Under the pieces are notes generated by a model. The model did no database searches and was not told the origin of the DNA. It worked only from the letters and a program-made list of their open reading frames with translations. A stretch of 64,000 nt of DNA from contig CM033718.1 of NCBI GenBank assembly GCA_019671005.1, positions 35,418,508 to 35,482,507 of the forward strand. Reading direction: 5' to 3'. The translations under genes and the position numbers were made by a program. The stretch is from Hibiscus mutabilis (taxonomy: Eukaryota; Streptophyta; Magnoliopsida; Malvales; Malvaceae). Shown here piece by piece: positions 46,371 to 56,922 of the stretch (its first letter is position 1; every line of letters begins with the position of its first letter).

Positions 46371-46717
46371 ACCTTTACAGAGAGGCTGTTCAGTGGTTAG
46401 CAAGAATAACGAGGAGTTCCAAATGAAAAGAGCTCATTAGCTCGTCACCATTATAGAGAAAGAGATCAATATCGGCAAGAAGAATGAATATGTTCATGAG
46501 AAGAACTAGTTCAAATTTCATGGTCAGCTTTGGAAGAAGGATTTGAAAGTTCATAATAAGAAGAGCTTGTTCAAGCTTTCTAAAGAGGAAGAAAGAGTAA
46601 AGGTTCGCAATGAGAAGGCTTGCAGCTTAGAGTGATAGTTGGCAGATTCAGACAAATTTGTGTCTTTTCAGTCTTTGCCCAATTACTATTCTACAACAAT
46701 GAGCAAAGAGTGGCAGC

Positions 46718-49083
46718 TGTAAGACACAAATTTTAACTTGGTACCCATATACATTATATTTTCACTATAAATAAAACCAAAATTATATAAATAAATGTAC
46801 AAATTCATTTTAGTGTCCATTTTACATTCCAAATACCCAAATCCCATTTTAAACTACAAGGCCCAATCTTTATATCCTAATATAGCTCATATCTGATAAG
46901 TGACAACCTAAGAAACACAAAATTGATCCAAAACTCGTTTTCCCGCCCAAACAAGTACACGTGGTAGTAACTGATTGGTCAAGAAGCATTCAGATAGATA
47001 TGTGTTTCTCCATCTTAGCTGTTGACAGTTATATGATGACATCACTCGGGTAACATCATCCCTGATGTCACAAAAGTCAGCCCCTATAAATACCTGTAAG
47101 AGAGAGAAAGTTGTCAGATATTAATTACTATAATAATTACCCACTAATAGTAATAATTATTATAGTATAACAATGGAGGAGAGCGAAAACTCACCTCGAG
47201 GAAGCCAAATAGCTGGCCATTGAAGATCGAGCATCGTTGGGAGATCGTCGGAGCCACAAATGGACATCGGCCACCGCCATAGAGGTATATCCTTCATCAA
47301 TCTTTTATTCCCTGCAAAAAACATGAAATCAAGTTAGATCGAAGTAAACTATGAAAGAAAATAGAAATGGAAATAAAAGAAGGTAGAGATTGGAGCTTAT
47401 CTGGTGCTAGTCGGAATGGTTATGGCTGAAGTTGAAGAGGGGTTAGGGTTTTGGGTAGATCTAAGCCTAGATTCGGGGGGAGGAAAGGGAGTTTCTATTG
47501 AAACGGGCTAGGTTTTAGGCTTTAGAATTAAAAAAGATATATTTTTTGTTCGAATGATGGTGGCTAGAAATCACCAGAGCGACGGCCAGTGTCGCATGAG
47601 GCAGCCAGAATATGATTTTCGGTGGCCGACAACCACCTTTAAGGTTGCCGAAGACTGGCAGAGTAAGATTGCGCGACGATGTTTTGGTGCTGGAGTTCTT
47701 TGAGTTTTTTGTGTTCTTCGAAGAACATGAAGAACACCAATGGAAAATAAGGAATTTTGATTTGTTCGGATCTTAGTATTTGGGTAAATTATGTTTATGG
47801 AAGAGTGTTTAGAGATAGGGTGAGGGAGGGGAGGGAGGGGAGGGAGGGAATTCATTCAAATGAGGATTTCAGCTTAGAATGAGGCTTTTATAGTCCAAAC
47901 TAAACGACACCATTTTGGCGTCAGGTTGGGAGAGACCCACGAGCCCAGATCGGTTCGGGTCGAGTGGTCTGCACATTTTCAAGCTTTGGGAAAATTAGGT
48001 TCTTGGTCCTCACAACTTTATAATATAACGCATTTCAGTCCCCATTATCAATGAAATCAAATTCAAGTTTGCATTCCTTTCAATTTAGTCATGTTTTAAT
48101 TATTTAATTTAATTGTTTGATTTATATGATTGATGCATGCTTTAAATTGAGTATATAGGATTATTTGCTAGATAACTGATTCACTTAGCCTTAGATTATT
48201 AATTGTTTAGAGCCTTAGTCTTTAGGTTCTTTAATTGGGATTTAATAATTTAAATAGAATTGCTAATTGTAGAAAGTTAACAAGTGTTATTTGAAAAAAC
48301 TTAGAAATTTAAATTTGAATGGTGCCCTAAAGTAATTGGGTCTTATTCAAACTAAACTTTTAAGATAGAACAAATAATACTCTTTTATAACCTGGAAGAT
48401 GATAATCAATCTAGTAATTAATTAGAGCCTTTAATTAGAATTAGAACTTAAGCAATTAGATTAATTAATTAGACTAGGAATATTAGATATAATTTTGAGG
48501 CTTAAACATGGATGGTGCCCTAGCAATTGGGTGTTATCTCATATAAGTCTTAAAATTGAATAATATTTGTAGAATTAAATAAGACAATTGATTACAGCCT
48601 TTCTAAGTTAGAACGTAAAATTAAAAAGATAATAACCGATCATTCATTGGAAACCTTTTATGTTGGAAATATATTTTTGAATATGAATGGGGATGTCCTA
48701 ATGTAAGTGAGTGCTTCTAATATCATATTCGGATAAAAATATATTTCCTTATAAAAGGAATATCTTCATTTGGAATTTAAATCTAGTTAATAATTAAGGG
48801 TTAAATTAAATTCAAATTATTATTCGAAATGTCAAAATGCCACGCAAAATTAAAAAGTATCGGTAACGATCGTGGGGGTGCTAATCCTTCACCACAGTAA
48901 CCGACTCCCGAACCCAAAATTTTAAAAATGAATCTCTGGTTGTTTTATGGTGTCCGGTATACCTTTAAGTGATCGGTGGCGACTCCAAAAATGATTTTCA
49001 AAATCGAATTAAAAGTTGACACAACCTCTATTTTTCAAATAATAAACGTCAAGCTATTTTCCCGCATAAAAATGGTTTCGACA
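46718..49083 (+). repeat. 3' LTR of Tat/Ogre-like element
   Basis: TGTAAGACACAAATTTTA to TTTCGACA, 2366 bp. Partner of 17449-19791. Confidence 0.9.
47084..47093 (+). promoter_or_regulatory. TATA box of Tat/Ogre 3' LTR
   Basis: CTATAAATAC, identical to 17811-17820, while the upstream ACGTCA word has decayed to ACATCA. Confidence 0.5.
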
Positions 49084-49088
49084 TTGGG
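49084..49088. repeat. Right TSD of Tat/Ogre element (TTGGG)
   Basis: Pairs with ATGGG at 17444-17448. Confidence 0.8.
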
Positions 49089-49218
49089 GATTTAAGGTTT
49101 GACTTAGAAAATATTTAAGTTCGAATGCCTGTCATTTTAGTGAGTAAATTTAGTATCTTAAAAAAATTTCTTTTACAAATTAGTCCTTGTTATATCAAAA
49201 TCAAATATATGTTTAACA
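49089..49218 (-). repeat. Distal 130 bp of Sirevirus-like 5' LTR
   Basis: Matches 10712-10841 and ends GTTTAACA, so it completes the LTR begun at 16323. Confidence 0.88.
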
Positions 49219-49223
49219 CCCAA
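49219..49223. repeat. Right TSD of copia element (CCCAA)
   Basis: Pairs with TCCAA at 9589-9593. Confidence 0.7.
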
Positions 49224-49228
49224 CCCGA

Positions 49229-50605
49229 TCAGGAAAGAGTGGTTGATTTGGGTTTTGATCTTTTTTTTCTTTGACTTAATACCCTTAGCCCCTTAGCTAC
49301 TGCCAAATTTCGATTAGCACTTCTAGAGCTTGAATTGCGAATAGGACCATACATGGAGCTTCCTTTCTTTTCTTGGAGGATGTTATTCTCCTCATCTTCG
49401 ATGACATAAAAAATAGTATGCTTCTTAGTATTAAGCAAAGAATGAGCTGACACCATATTTTTCTTTGCTTCAAGTGAGGATAGCTTCTTAGTTGTTTCCA
49501 TATTCATCTTGTATGATAATCATGATCTTTCATTCACTTGTTTAGATACAAAAACACTTGGTTGAATATTCATTTCAAGAACCTGATTCAGCATGGGCTA
49601 AGCCCCTAATTTCCCCCTCACAAACGATGTAATTGATCTCCTTCATTCTCTTCCTCAACGGTCTGATTAGAAGGAACATGTTCATCATTTCAGTCACCAT
49701 TCCTAATGGTAGTTAAAGCGCCAAAACGAGATCCTCCAATATTCCTAAAATTACCATGAGTGCCCATAAAGGTAACGATAGCTTTGCGGGATTGTTTTGG
49801 TTTCTTTTTTCTATTCACCACCTGCATCCAAGGCCCATAGACCTCTTCTGAACCCATATTTTCCACGTTACTTGGTGTAGTTGTAACTTCAGCAAATGTA
49901 CCCAACCCACAAAGTTCTTTCGGGTGACTGTATTTGCCATAACCATAGAAAATGGTTGGTAATCCTTCATATTTGACGACCTATTTTTTCCCATCAATTA
50001 CAACCTCGAGAATCAATAGCTAATCTAGATTGACAATAAAAATAACTTCCATACACCATCCATGGTCCCCTTGATATAATGCATGAATGATCATCTTCCA
50101 TAGCAAATAGGACTACAAAAATACTCATTATCCAAATCAATTTTTTATTCCACCCATAGGGTTCCACAAAACTTGAATTCAATTAAGCAAAGCACGATAA
50201 CCAGTAGACTTGCCCAAAAGTCGAACAATTTATGATTTGTTAGCTTTTCATCGATTTATTTGTGGACTCTTTCCGAAAAGCTAATCTCGAGCATTAAACC
50301 AATATTGCTAGTATGGATGTCCTCGTCCTTCAACTCAACATCCAACTCACTAATGAAATTAGATTTTTGCACCACTCCAATATCCTCCGTTACCATATCT
50401 CAGAACAATAGCTTAGTAGGATTCACCCCCTAAGGCAAACCATCACCATTTGATGTAACAGTCGCTGTTTGTGAAGAAGTCATGGTTGATTCCCCTCTGC
50501 CCACAACACCCTTCTGAGTCGCTTCTCTTCTCTCACTAGTTGTCAGTTTGTCCATCGCATCACACAAAACAGTATTTGGTTCTTTCAACTCAGTATCCAC
50601 CATCT
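49229..50605 (-). pseudogene. LINE ORF1 remnant (DUF4283/gag-like)
   Basis: Begins MVDTELKEPNTVL at about 50604. Then a basic/acidic region; FAMEDDHSCIISRGPWMVYG (50110-50050) is the DUF4283-type motif of plant LINE ORF1 proteins. YGPWMQVVNRKKK (49845-49800) and GGSRFGAL (49730-49705) are the conserved C-terminal blocks. A zinc knuckle would sit near 49930 (LPTIFYGYGKYSHPKELC), where the first two cysteines are replaced by Tyr. At least five stops or shifts. It would bind LINE RNA in a live element. Confidence 0.75.
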
Positions 50606-50740
50606 TGACTGCGAATTACTCTTCTTCAAGGACCACAAGATCAAGCCTTTCAAGTGATCAAAACCTTGATGTGAATCATATTGTCCGGCAGCCTATGAGA
50701 TGGAGACAACACTAACTTTGTACTAGGGTTTTGAGATTCT

Positions 50741-51055
50741 CGGACGGAACATCATTTTTATTCCTTTTTAACTTATTAAATAGTTTGACAAATAAAAAAT
50801 GGTATCTATTAATGGAGGGATTTATTTTATTTTTATTTTGCTAGACTTTGTTTAGCTTTAAATTTCTTTAAATTCATTTTATTTAAGTTTAATTAAAAAT
50901 TAAATCCTTGAATTATGTAGCATGTTAATTTTAGGTATCTAAATTATGTCACGGACTATGAGTTCAAGTCCGAATCACATGTACAATAAGCTATCCAAGA
51001 GGTTTGAGGGAGATTTTGGGGTTAAAGAGACCACCTATTAGAAGCTAGAGTCAGT
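50741..51055. other. A+T-rich spacer
   Basis: T-rich sequence with no frame or known repeat. GAGTTCAAGTCCG near 50961 looks like a pol III B box but has no partner A box. Confidence 0.5.
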
Positions 51056-51201
51056 TGTAAATTTAGTTTGTAACTAACCGTTTCGGTTACTATGTTAGTT
51101 AGACAGGATAGGTTTGTATATATATCTTAGTTCTGATTGATGTAATTTCATTCATTCAATGAAAACAATGAAATTCTTTTGTTCTTCATCTACTTTTAAC
51201 A
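51056..51201 (+). repeat. 5' LTR (about 146 bp)
   Basis: TGTAAATTTAG to TTTTAACA. Contains TATATATATC (51117-51126) as a likely TATA box. It holds a short stretch (near 51072-51095) absent from the 3' LTR. The exact start is uncertain because AGTCAGT precedes both LTRs. Confidence 0.72.
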
Positions 51202-51212
51202 TGGTATCAGAG
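51202..51212 (+). other. PBS of small copia element
   Basis: TGGTATCAGAG, a perfect initiator Met tRNA-type site, directly after the LTR. Confidence 0.9.
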
Positions 51213-51290
51213 AGCTAGTGCTTAAAGCCCGAAACTTTTTCAGTGGGCTCGTCTTTTTGTTGATCCAGACATGTTTTCATTCTTGAATAG

Positions 51291-52259
51291 ATGAAAACTA
51301 TAACTGATTCCAGTCTTCCACTGTTCTTGTACCCATCGGATACGCCAAGAGTTCATTTGGCGTTAAATCAACTCATCTAGTGAATTATATCATTTGCAGC
51401 AAATCTATGACGATCGCGTTACTAGCGATGAACAAGCTCGGTTTCATTGATGGAAGTCATTGAAAGGAGAGTTACAAAATGACATTGCAATATCAATGGG
51501 AGAGATGCAATGCGGCTGTGGTTTCATGGATTCTCAACTTAGTGAGTCAAGATTTATCAGCTGAGATTGTTTTTTCCTCGAGCATGATGGTTGTTTGGAA
51601 GGACTTGAAGGAAAGGTTTGAAAAAGTTGATGGTTCTAGGGTTTTCTTCCTCCATCATTCAATAGTGACTCTTGTTCATGGTGATTCATTTGTTTCATTA
51701 TACTTTACTCGTCTCAAACTTTTATGGGATGAATATAATGCGTTAGTTTCATTTTCCACTTGTGAATGTGAAGTTGCACAACAAAATTCAGCTCTCATTC
51801 TTCAACAAAGACTTTTACAATTCTTGATGGGCCTCAACGGGACTTATTCTGCTATTAGGAGTCATATCTTGATCATAAAGCCTCTCCTTACAGTCAATCA
51901 AGCAAACTCTATGATTATCTAAGAAGAATCACATCACATACAACTCTCTGGAGGATCTATTGAAGCTTCTGTCATGTTCTCAAATTCTTCCAAGGGAAAC
52001 GAACGAAGGAGATTTAATGGCGCATGTGATTATTGCAACATCAAAGGACATCGTCGAGATAACTGTTATCGTTTAACAGGCTTTCCACCGGATTTTAAGT
52101 TCAACAAAAAGAAAGCTCCTCGAGTAGCTATGAAAGTTAATCATAGAGTTTCTTGGGCATCTTGTCCTATAACACTTTTATTAGGCAGTAATTCATCATC
52201 AACATTATTACCATCCTTTGAACAAATGTCATCATACTTAACTGAAGTGAGTATATTGT
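51291..52259 (+). pseudogene. Copia gag remnant with intact CCHC knuckle
   Basis: Starts MKTITDSSLPLFLYPSD (copia-like N-terminal domain), with stops near 51379 and a shift near 51460. The capsid-like frame at 51479-51922 holds QWERCNAAVVSWILN, VWKDLKERFEKVDGSR and LKLLWDEYNAL. After a further break, CDYCNIKGHRRDNC (52025-52066) is a perfect CX2CX4HX4C knuckle. The tail LLPSFEQMSSYL matches the end of gag in this copia group. Close to the plant copia family with short LTRs; lineage not assigned. Confidence 0.8.
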
Positions 52260-52263
52260 AATT

Positions 52264-52730
52264 CAGATTGGGCATCTTGTCCTATAACAAGAAAATATAT
52301 TTATGGTTTCTATATTAAGCTTGAAAACTTAATGGTTTCTTGGAAATCAAAGAAGTAGAACACAATGGAAAGGTCTTTTGCTAAAGCTGAGTATAGAAGC
52401 ATGGTTGTGACCTCAACTGAACTTGCATGGTTAAATGGCTTATTTTATGAGCTAGGTTTTGAAAGAAAGCAGCCAATAAATTTTTACTGTGATAGATTAG
52501 TTCCTATTCAAATAGCAGCTAATCTTGTCTACCATGAATGAACCAAACACAAAAACTGATTGTCACTTTGTTAGAGAGAAAATTCAAGAAGGTCTCATCA
52601 ATACCGAATTGGTGGTTTCTACAAAATAGTTGACAAATATATTCACAAAGGCTTTGGGAACACAGCAAAATGATTATCTTGTATCTAATTTGGGAGTAAA
52701 ATATGTTTTTACTTACCAACTTGAGGGGGA
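52264..52730 (+). pseudogene. Copia RNase H remnant joined to gag
   Basis: Begins at the DWASCPITRK segment (RNase H start), then FYIKLENLMVSWKSKK, AKAEYRSMVVTSTELAWLNG, FYCDRLVPIQIAAN, HFVREKIQEG, TNIFTKALG and LGVKYVFT. In-frame stops occur after SWKSKK and in the HExTKH region. It follows the gag tail within about 10 bases, so the whole protease-integrase-RT span is gone. Confidence 0.82.
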
Positions 52731-52731
52731 G
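52721..52731 (+). other. PPT of small copia element
   Basis: TTGAGGGGGAG just before the 3' LTR. Confidence 0.8.
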
Positions 52732-52736
52732 TCAGT

Positions 52737-52865
52737 TGTAAATTCAGTTTGTAAATTTGTTAGCTAGGCAGGATAGGCTTGTATATATATCTTAGTTCTT
52801 ATTGATGTAAATTAATCGATTCAATGAAAACAATAAAATTCTTTTATTCTTTCTCACTTTTAACA
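52737..52865 (+). repeat. 3' LTR (129 bp)
   Basis: Matches the 5' LTR except for the missing stretch; ends TTTTAACA. Confidence 0.78.
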
Positions 52866-54599
52866 ACAACATACTGGCTCGATCCATGGAGGATTAGAAG
52901 ACCCACACATATGTTAATTCTCTGTGTGAACATATGAGATATTTTTTCTTAGATAGATAGTGTAATCTAGGAATTTTCTGATTTTGCACCATTAGTGGTA
53001 GGTGGGCTTCGATCTAAATCATCTATGTAAATAAGTAGAGACTGCCGGATGCAAGAAAACTCAACTATAAATAGGGGTCTTTCCACCTCATTTGTATCAT
53101 CTATCATTTTCTAAGCCTTCTCTTGTGTTCTTGTTTGTTCTTCGTGTTCTTCTTTTGTTCCTCGTGCCTTTCTTTATTTTGCTTCCTCTAATCAGAAGCT
53201 TTCATGCTTTTTAGTGCCTTGAAGGATTTTGGTCTTTTGGAGAGAGTTTTGAGCTTAACTTAGATGTTTGTATGGAGAATATCGTCGAAAGTTGTATGGT
53301 TCGCTAGGCTGAAAATCTAGCTCCATAACAATAGTCGTGGCTAGTTCTACCCCAAACTATTTTTTTGCATTACTGTTCGCTTAATGTTTTTCATGTTTTT
53401 TTATCCAAATAACTGATGGGTCACTCTTAGAGAAGGATACAATGCACTACCATAAAGTGCCACATGGTAGAATATAAATTCCAAAGAAATTTTAAAAAAT
53501 TCAAAAAAAGTGTGAAAAAACTTATATTATTTTTACAATATTTTGAATTTAAAAAACACAGGTAGATCTTTTAAATTTTATACTTCTAAAATAATTTTTT
53601 TACATAATGTTATTTTTTAAGAAAAACGAGTTTTGGTGCTGGTTTTTCTAATTCTCTTCTAACTCGCCCATTCTTGGGGGTCTTAATTTTGGTCATGATC
53701 GCCTAAAAACAAGAAGAAGAAAAAAAAACAAATTGTAGAGCAAAAGAGGACAAGCTGCAAAGTTTGTTGGTTATAGGGATGCTAGGGGTTTTCTTCTTAT
53801 AGCTTGTTGGAATTAGGGTTTTAATTTTTATCATTGAATATATGAGTTTTATTTGTTGGATATAGGCTCACATATAAATTGGGTGATGCGGTGCCCGACT
53901 GATTTTTTTATTCTTGATCAAAGGATACTTTCATTTAAACTAAACAATCAAACACAATTACGACTAAACCAAGACAAAAAAATAAACGGACTAAACAAAG
54001 TCTCAACACATAATTGTCTTTATGCTCTAAAAACATGAGCGAAATATTCTTTGTGCCTTCTAAAAAGTGATGGACATTATAGGCTAGTGTGGGCACAAAT
54101 ATTGATGTCCATGGCCTTATTTAGATAAACAATGAACTGGGCATTAGATTACCCGGATGTATTACATGTTTGCACCGTCGAAGGGGAGTTAAATGTCTTG
54201 ACACTCTTTAGTAGACCATGCCGAAGTAAACTAAGTGATAATATTTTCTGTGCAATTTGAGAGCCATGAGTATCGTGGGAGGCTGAGATGAACAAAAACA
54301 TCTTTAGCTTTTTTGAATCCACGATGCACCTAGAATCGATTTGGTGTAGGTGTTATAGACATTGGATATGCGGAGGTTTGAATGATCGAGTCAGTGATAT
54401 GAGAAGACATTCGATGTTGTCGTGGCATTAATGGGTAGAAGCATCTTTGTTCCGTTTTAAATCAACAATGCACAAAGCACTGGATAGGCGAAGGCATTCA
54501 TAGCAATGTCATATATACCCTTGTAGAGCTTGTGCTGTCAAAGCAAAATTGGTTATAGGCATCTCTCGCTTTTTGGATAGTAATGTTGAAGGCTATTGT
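52866..54599. other. Unassigned stretch with TATA box
   Basis: No coding homology. From 53064, CTATAAATAGG is followed by a T/C-rich leader (TTCTTGTGTTCTTG words), which looks like an LTR or pol II promoter region. 53460-53640 is A+T-rich. A weak GACGATAG/AATGCACAAAGC pattern foreshadows the repeats that start after 54500. Confidence 0.4.
53064..53074 (+). promoter_or_regulatory. Putative TATA box
   Basis: CTATAAATAGG with a pyrimidine-rich stretch downstream. May belong to an otherwise unrecognised LTR. Confidence 0.4.
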
Positions 54600-55004
54600 G
54601 TAAGCCGGGGGTTCCTCTGTGTTATTGTATAGCATGTGTTGTTGGTAGACATAAATGAACACAAACATCTGTATGCCCTTGGATAAAAAGGCAATGTTGG
54701 AGGCAAACCTCTACTAGAGCAGGCATCCACACATGCAAATCACGTGTCACTCAAGACATAAGAGTGCATGCATATCTATGCCCTTGGAGAAAAACATAAT
54801 GCCTGAGGCATTGAAAGGGTGGAGGTTATCCTCTGCATCCTTATAGAGCATGTGCCATTGGTAGACAAAAATGAACGCATGTATCTCCGCGCCCTTGGCA
54901 GAAAAAAACAATACCGAAGGCATTGAATGGGCGAAGGGCGGAGGCTATCCTTTGCATCCTTGTAGAGCCTATGTCATCGGTAGACAAAAATTAATACAAG
55001 CATC
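54600..55004. repeat. Degenerate tandem repeat, period about 118 bp
   Basis: GGTAGACAAAAATGAACGCA and variants recur at about 54641, 54856 and 54974, each with a GCCCTTGG-AGAAAAA and GGCATTGAAxGGG word between. Unit spacing is about 118 for the last pair and about twice that for the first pair. Confidence 0.7.
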
Positions 55005-55009
55005 TCCAC
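55005..55009. repeat. Left TSD candidate of chromovirus (TCCAC)
   Basis: Five bases before TGTAACACCC. The partner is beyond the window end because of the insertion at 62465. Confidence 0.35.
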
Positions 55010-56905
55010 TGTAACACCCTCAACCCGGATGTTACATTTGGCCCTCAAGCCCGAACCATTACCATAAAATTTTCAACCTAGTTTAGCCCAAACCACATCC
55101 ATTTCCTTAAAATCCATTAAGTTCAAATATTCAACATAGATAAACATTTAAAAACATTACATGCGAGCTCCATTTAAAATACATGATTAAAAGCATTCGA
55201 CTCACGATTTAAAATCCAAAATAAGAGTCACAGTACAAAATATAGGGTCCTAGGAATACATAGACCAAATAATCTAAGTAGTGTACTCGAACCGATGCTG
55301 AAGTCCTACTTCGATGGTGTTCCAACAATGTACGCCAACCTACTAACCTGTGAATGAAAAAAAATTCTGAACGATGAGTTAACGAAGCTCAGTGGATACA
55401 CTTTCACTCAACCATGCTTCATGCAAATCATAAATATGAGCATGTAGCTAAAGATAATATCATGGCAATACAATAACATTAACACTACCTCTAGCTGCCT
55501 AAACACATAACAAACAACAAATGATGCGTTAATCTCACAAAGCACATATGCATCATACCAAACAAACTTGGAGTGAGGCCCGATGTCACATAGCCTTGGG
55601 AACGTACACCCTGAGTAAGGCCCAGTGTCACACAACCTCAAGAATGTACACTCATCCTTAGAATCTCTCCTCGAGTATCTTTGGATGAGGCCTAGTGTCA
55701 CACAGCCTCGGGAGCGTACATCTAGAATCTCATCTCATGGTGTTGCAACACACTCTTTGGGTATTTGGATCTCAATAATCAAGGGTGACTACAGTACACA
55801 ATTGCTCTTATTTGACATAGAATCATTACTCGATCCACCAATGATCCCTATGGTTGCTATTACAAACAATCATCCAAGGTTTACCAAGTTATTACACATT
55901 ACACTCATATATGAGGATTAAATCTTAGTTTCTCAATTGTGCCATTTATTATACTAAATTAGAAGCCCATTGGGCCATAGTCCTCGAATTATAAGACTCT
56001 CAAACTCAAAATGTATTTTTTTGGGTAGAGTGCTCAATAGGTACCAATACTGGCCCTCGTGTATTAGTACATCTTAATAGATTAGGTGTTCTTAAACCCA
56101 GAACACTAGGGTATTCGTACCGTATCCCTGTATATCGATACTGAAGCTTAGAAATGACTTCCTAGGCTCGATAAATCACTTCCTAAGCCCCCAAACCTCA
56201 ACATTTAACCCTTAACTCGATCCTACATCTTATGGAAGCTATTAAGGTGGTTAGCTACCATTTTTACATGTTATTAACACCAAATCCAGATTATGCCATT
56301 AAAGAGGGGGTCTAACCTTTAACACCCAAATCAACCGTAAACATCAAATTTAAGCACACAAAGAATGATCCTTAGGATGTGCATGAAACCAAGGAGTTAG
56401 TAGTGCACTAACCTTGACTCAAAAGCTGGAAATAAAGCCCCTAAGCCAAGTTCTTCAAGCCTTCTTCTTCCGAAGATCCTTGGAATAATTTCCAACCTCT
56501 TTCACTCCAAATGTTGATTCTTGCAAGTTGATTAAACTTCTCTTAATGAGAATTCTGAGAATCACTCTTGAAAAAACCAAGATTCAACCTTTCTTAGGTG
56601 TGGGTGTTAGGAGATGAGAGAATGAATGAAAGAAGAAGATAATGGGACAATGGTGATCTCACCATATACACATTTCTGCAAAAAAATTAAACAACCCTTT
56701 CCCCTCATGAAATTTGGGGCTAGTTGCCTCTTTACCCATCCTACATCATCCTAACCCATCCACAAACCCAAGGCCTAAACCTAACAAATATAAGGGAGCC
56801 CACTAAGGATCACATAGGCATCCAAAAGCCCAAACTTAACCCAAAACTCATGGCCCACAGTTTTGGTTTGTCCGACCCACAAATTCTAAAATCTGGGTCG
56901 TTACA
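55010..56905 (-). repeat. Chromovirus 3' LTR (1896 bp)
   Basis: TGTAACACCC to GGGTCGTTACA. Contains three degenerate units around GTGTCACACAGCCTCGGGA-like words (about 55580, 55622, 55692), plus TACCAATAC-type dyads near 56041-56150. Confidence 0.88.
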
Positions 56906-56922
56906 ACGCTCCCCTCCTTAAA
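56906..56922 (-). other. Chromovirus PPT
   Basis: Minus strand TTAAGGAGGGGAGCGT directly upstream of the 3' LTR, preceded by GAGGATCAAATTTTC, a decayed GAGGACGAAATTC. Confidence 0.8.

Larger units (their letters stand above)
44215..46717 (+). other. Tat/Ogre 3' non-coding region
   Basis: Sequence after the lost pol and before the 3' LTR. Its purine-rich character, repeated GGTGAAAACCCGAAAG words and several tandem repeats are typical of Ogre/Tat 3' regions (from memory). CAGTGGGGGCATGG at 45330-45343 looks like a PPT-LTR junction; the site actually next to the 3' LTR (GAGCAAAGAGTGGCAGC, 46701-46717) is weak. Confidence 0.65.
17449..49083 (+). mobile_element. Tat/Ogre-like Ty3/gypsy element, gutted and nested
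   Basis: Two matching LTRs (2343 and 2366 bp) in direct orientation bound a 26.9-kb interior, flanked by a 5-bp TSD inside the copia LTR. After the 5' LTR comes TTGACGACTCTGTTGGGGA, close to the PBS used by Tat/Ogre elements, then a long leader and an extra-ORF remnant (20450-21179). The 3' side keeps the long repeat-rich region typical of this lineage (44215-46717). Gag, protease, RT, RNase H and integrase are all missing; that space is now filled by later minus-strand elements. It was therefore mobilised intact long ago, then deleted and invaded. Confidence 0.85.
49219..50740 (-). mobile_element. LINE (L1-type), 5' half with ORF1
   Basis: Minus strand, 5' end near 50740, continuing at 9593 beyond the copia insertion. 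Same strand and expected gene order (ORF1 then ORF2) as 8035-9593. Confidence 0.78.
51056..52865 (+). mobile_element. Small internally deleted Ty1/copia element
   Basis: Short LTRs (51056-51201, 52737-52865), PBS, gag, then RNase H directly, then PPT. Protease, integrase and RT are absent, so about 3 kb is missing against an intact copia element. No clean TSD is visible at either side. Confidence 0.82.

Noticed and set aside
50955..50985. GAGTTCAAGTCCG resembling a pol III B box (tRNA or SINE)
   Set aside because: No A box at the right distance, no cloverleaf, no poly-A tail or TSD.
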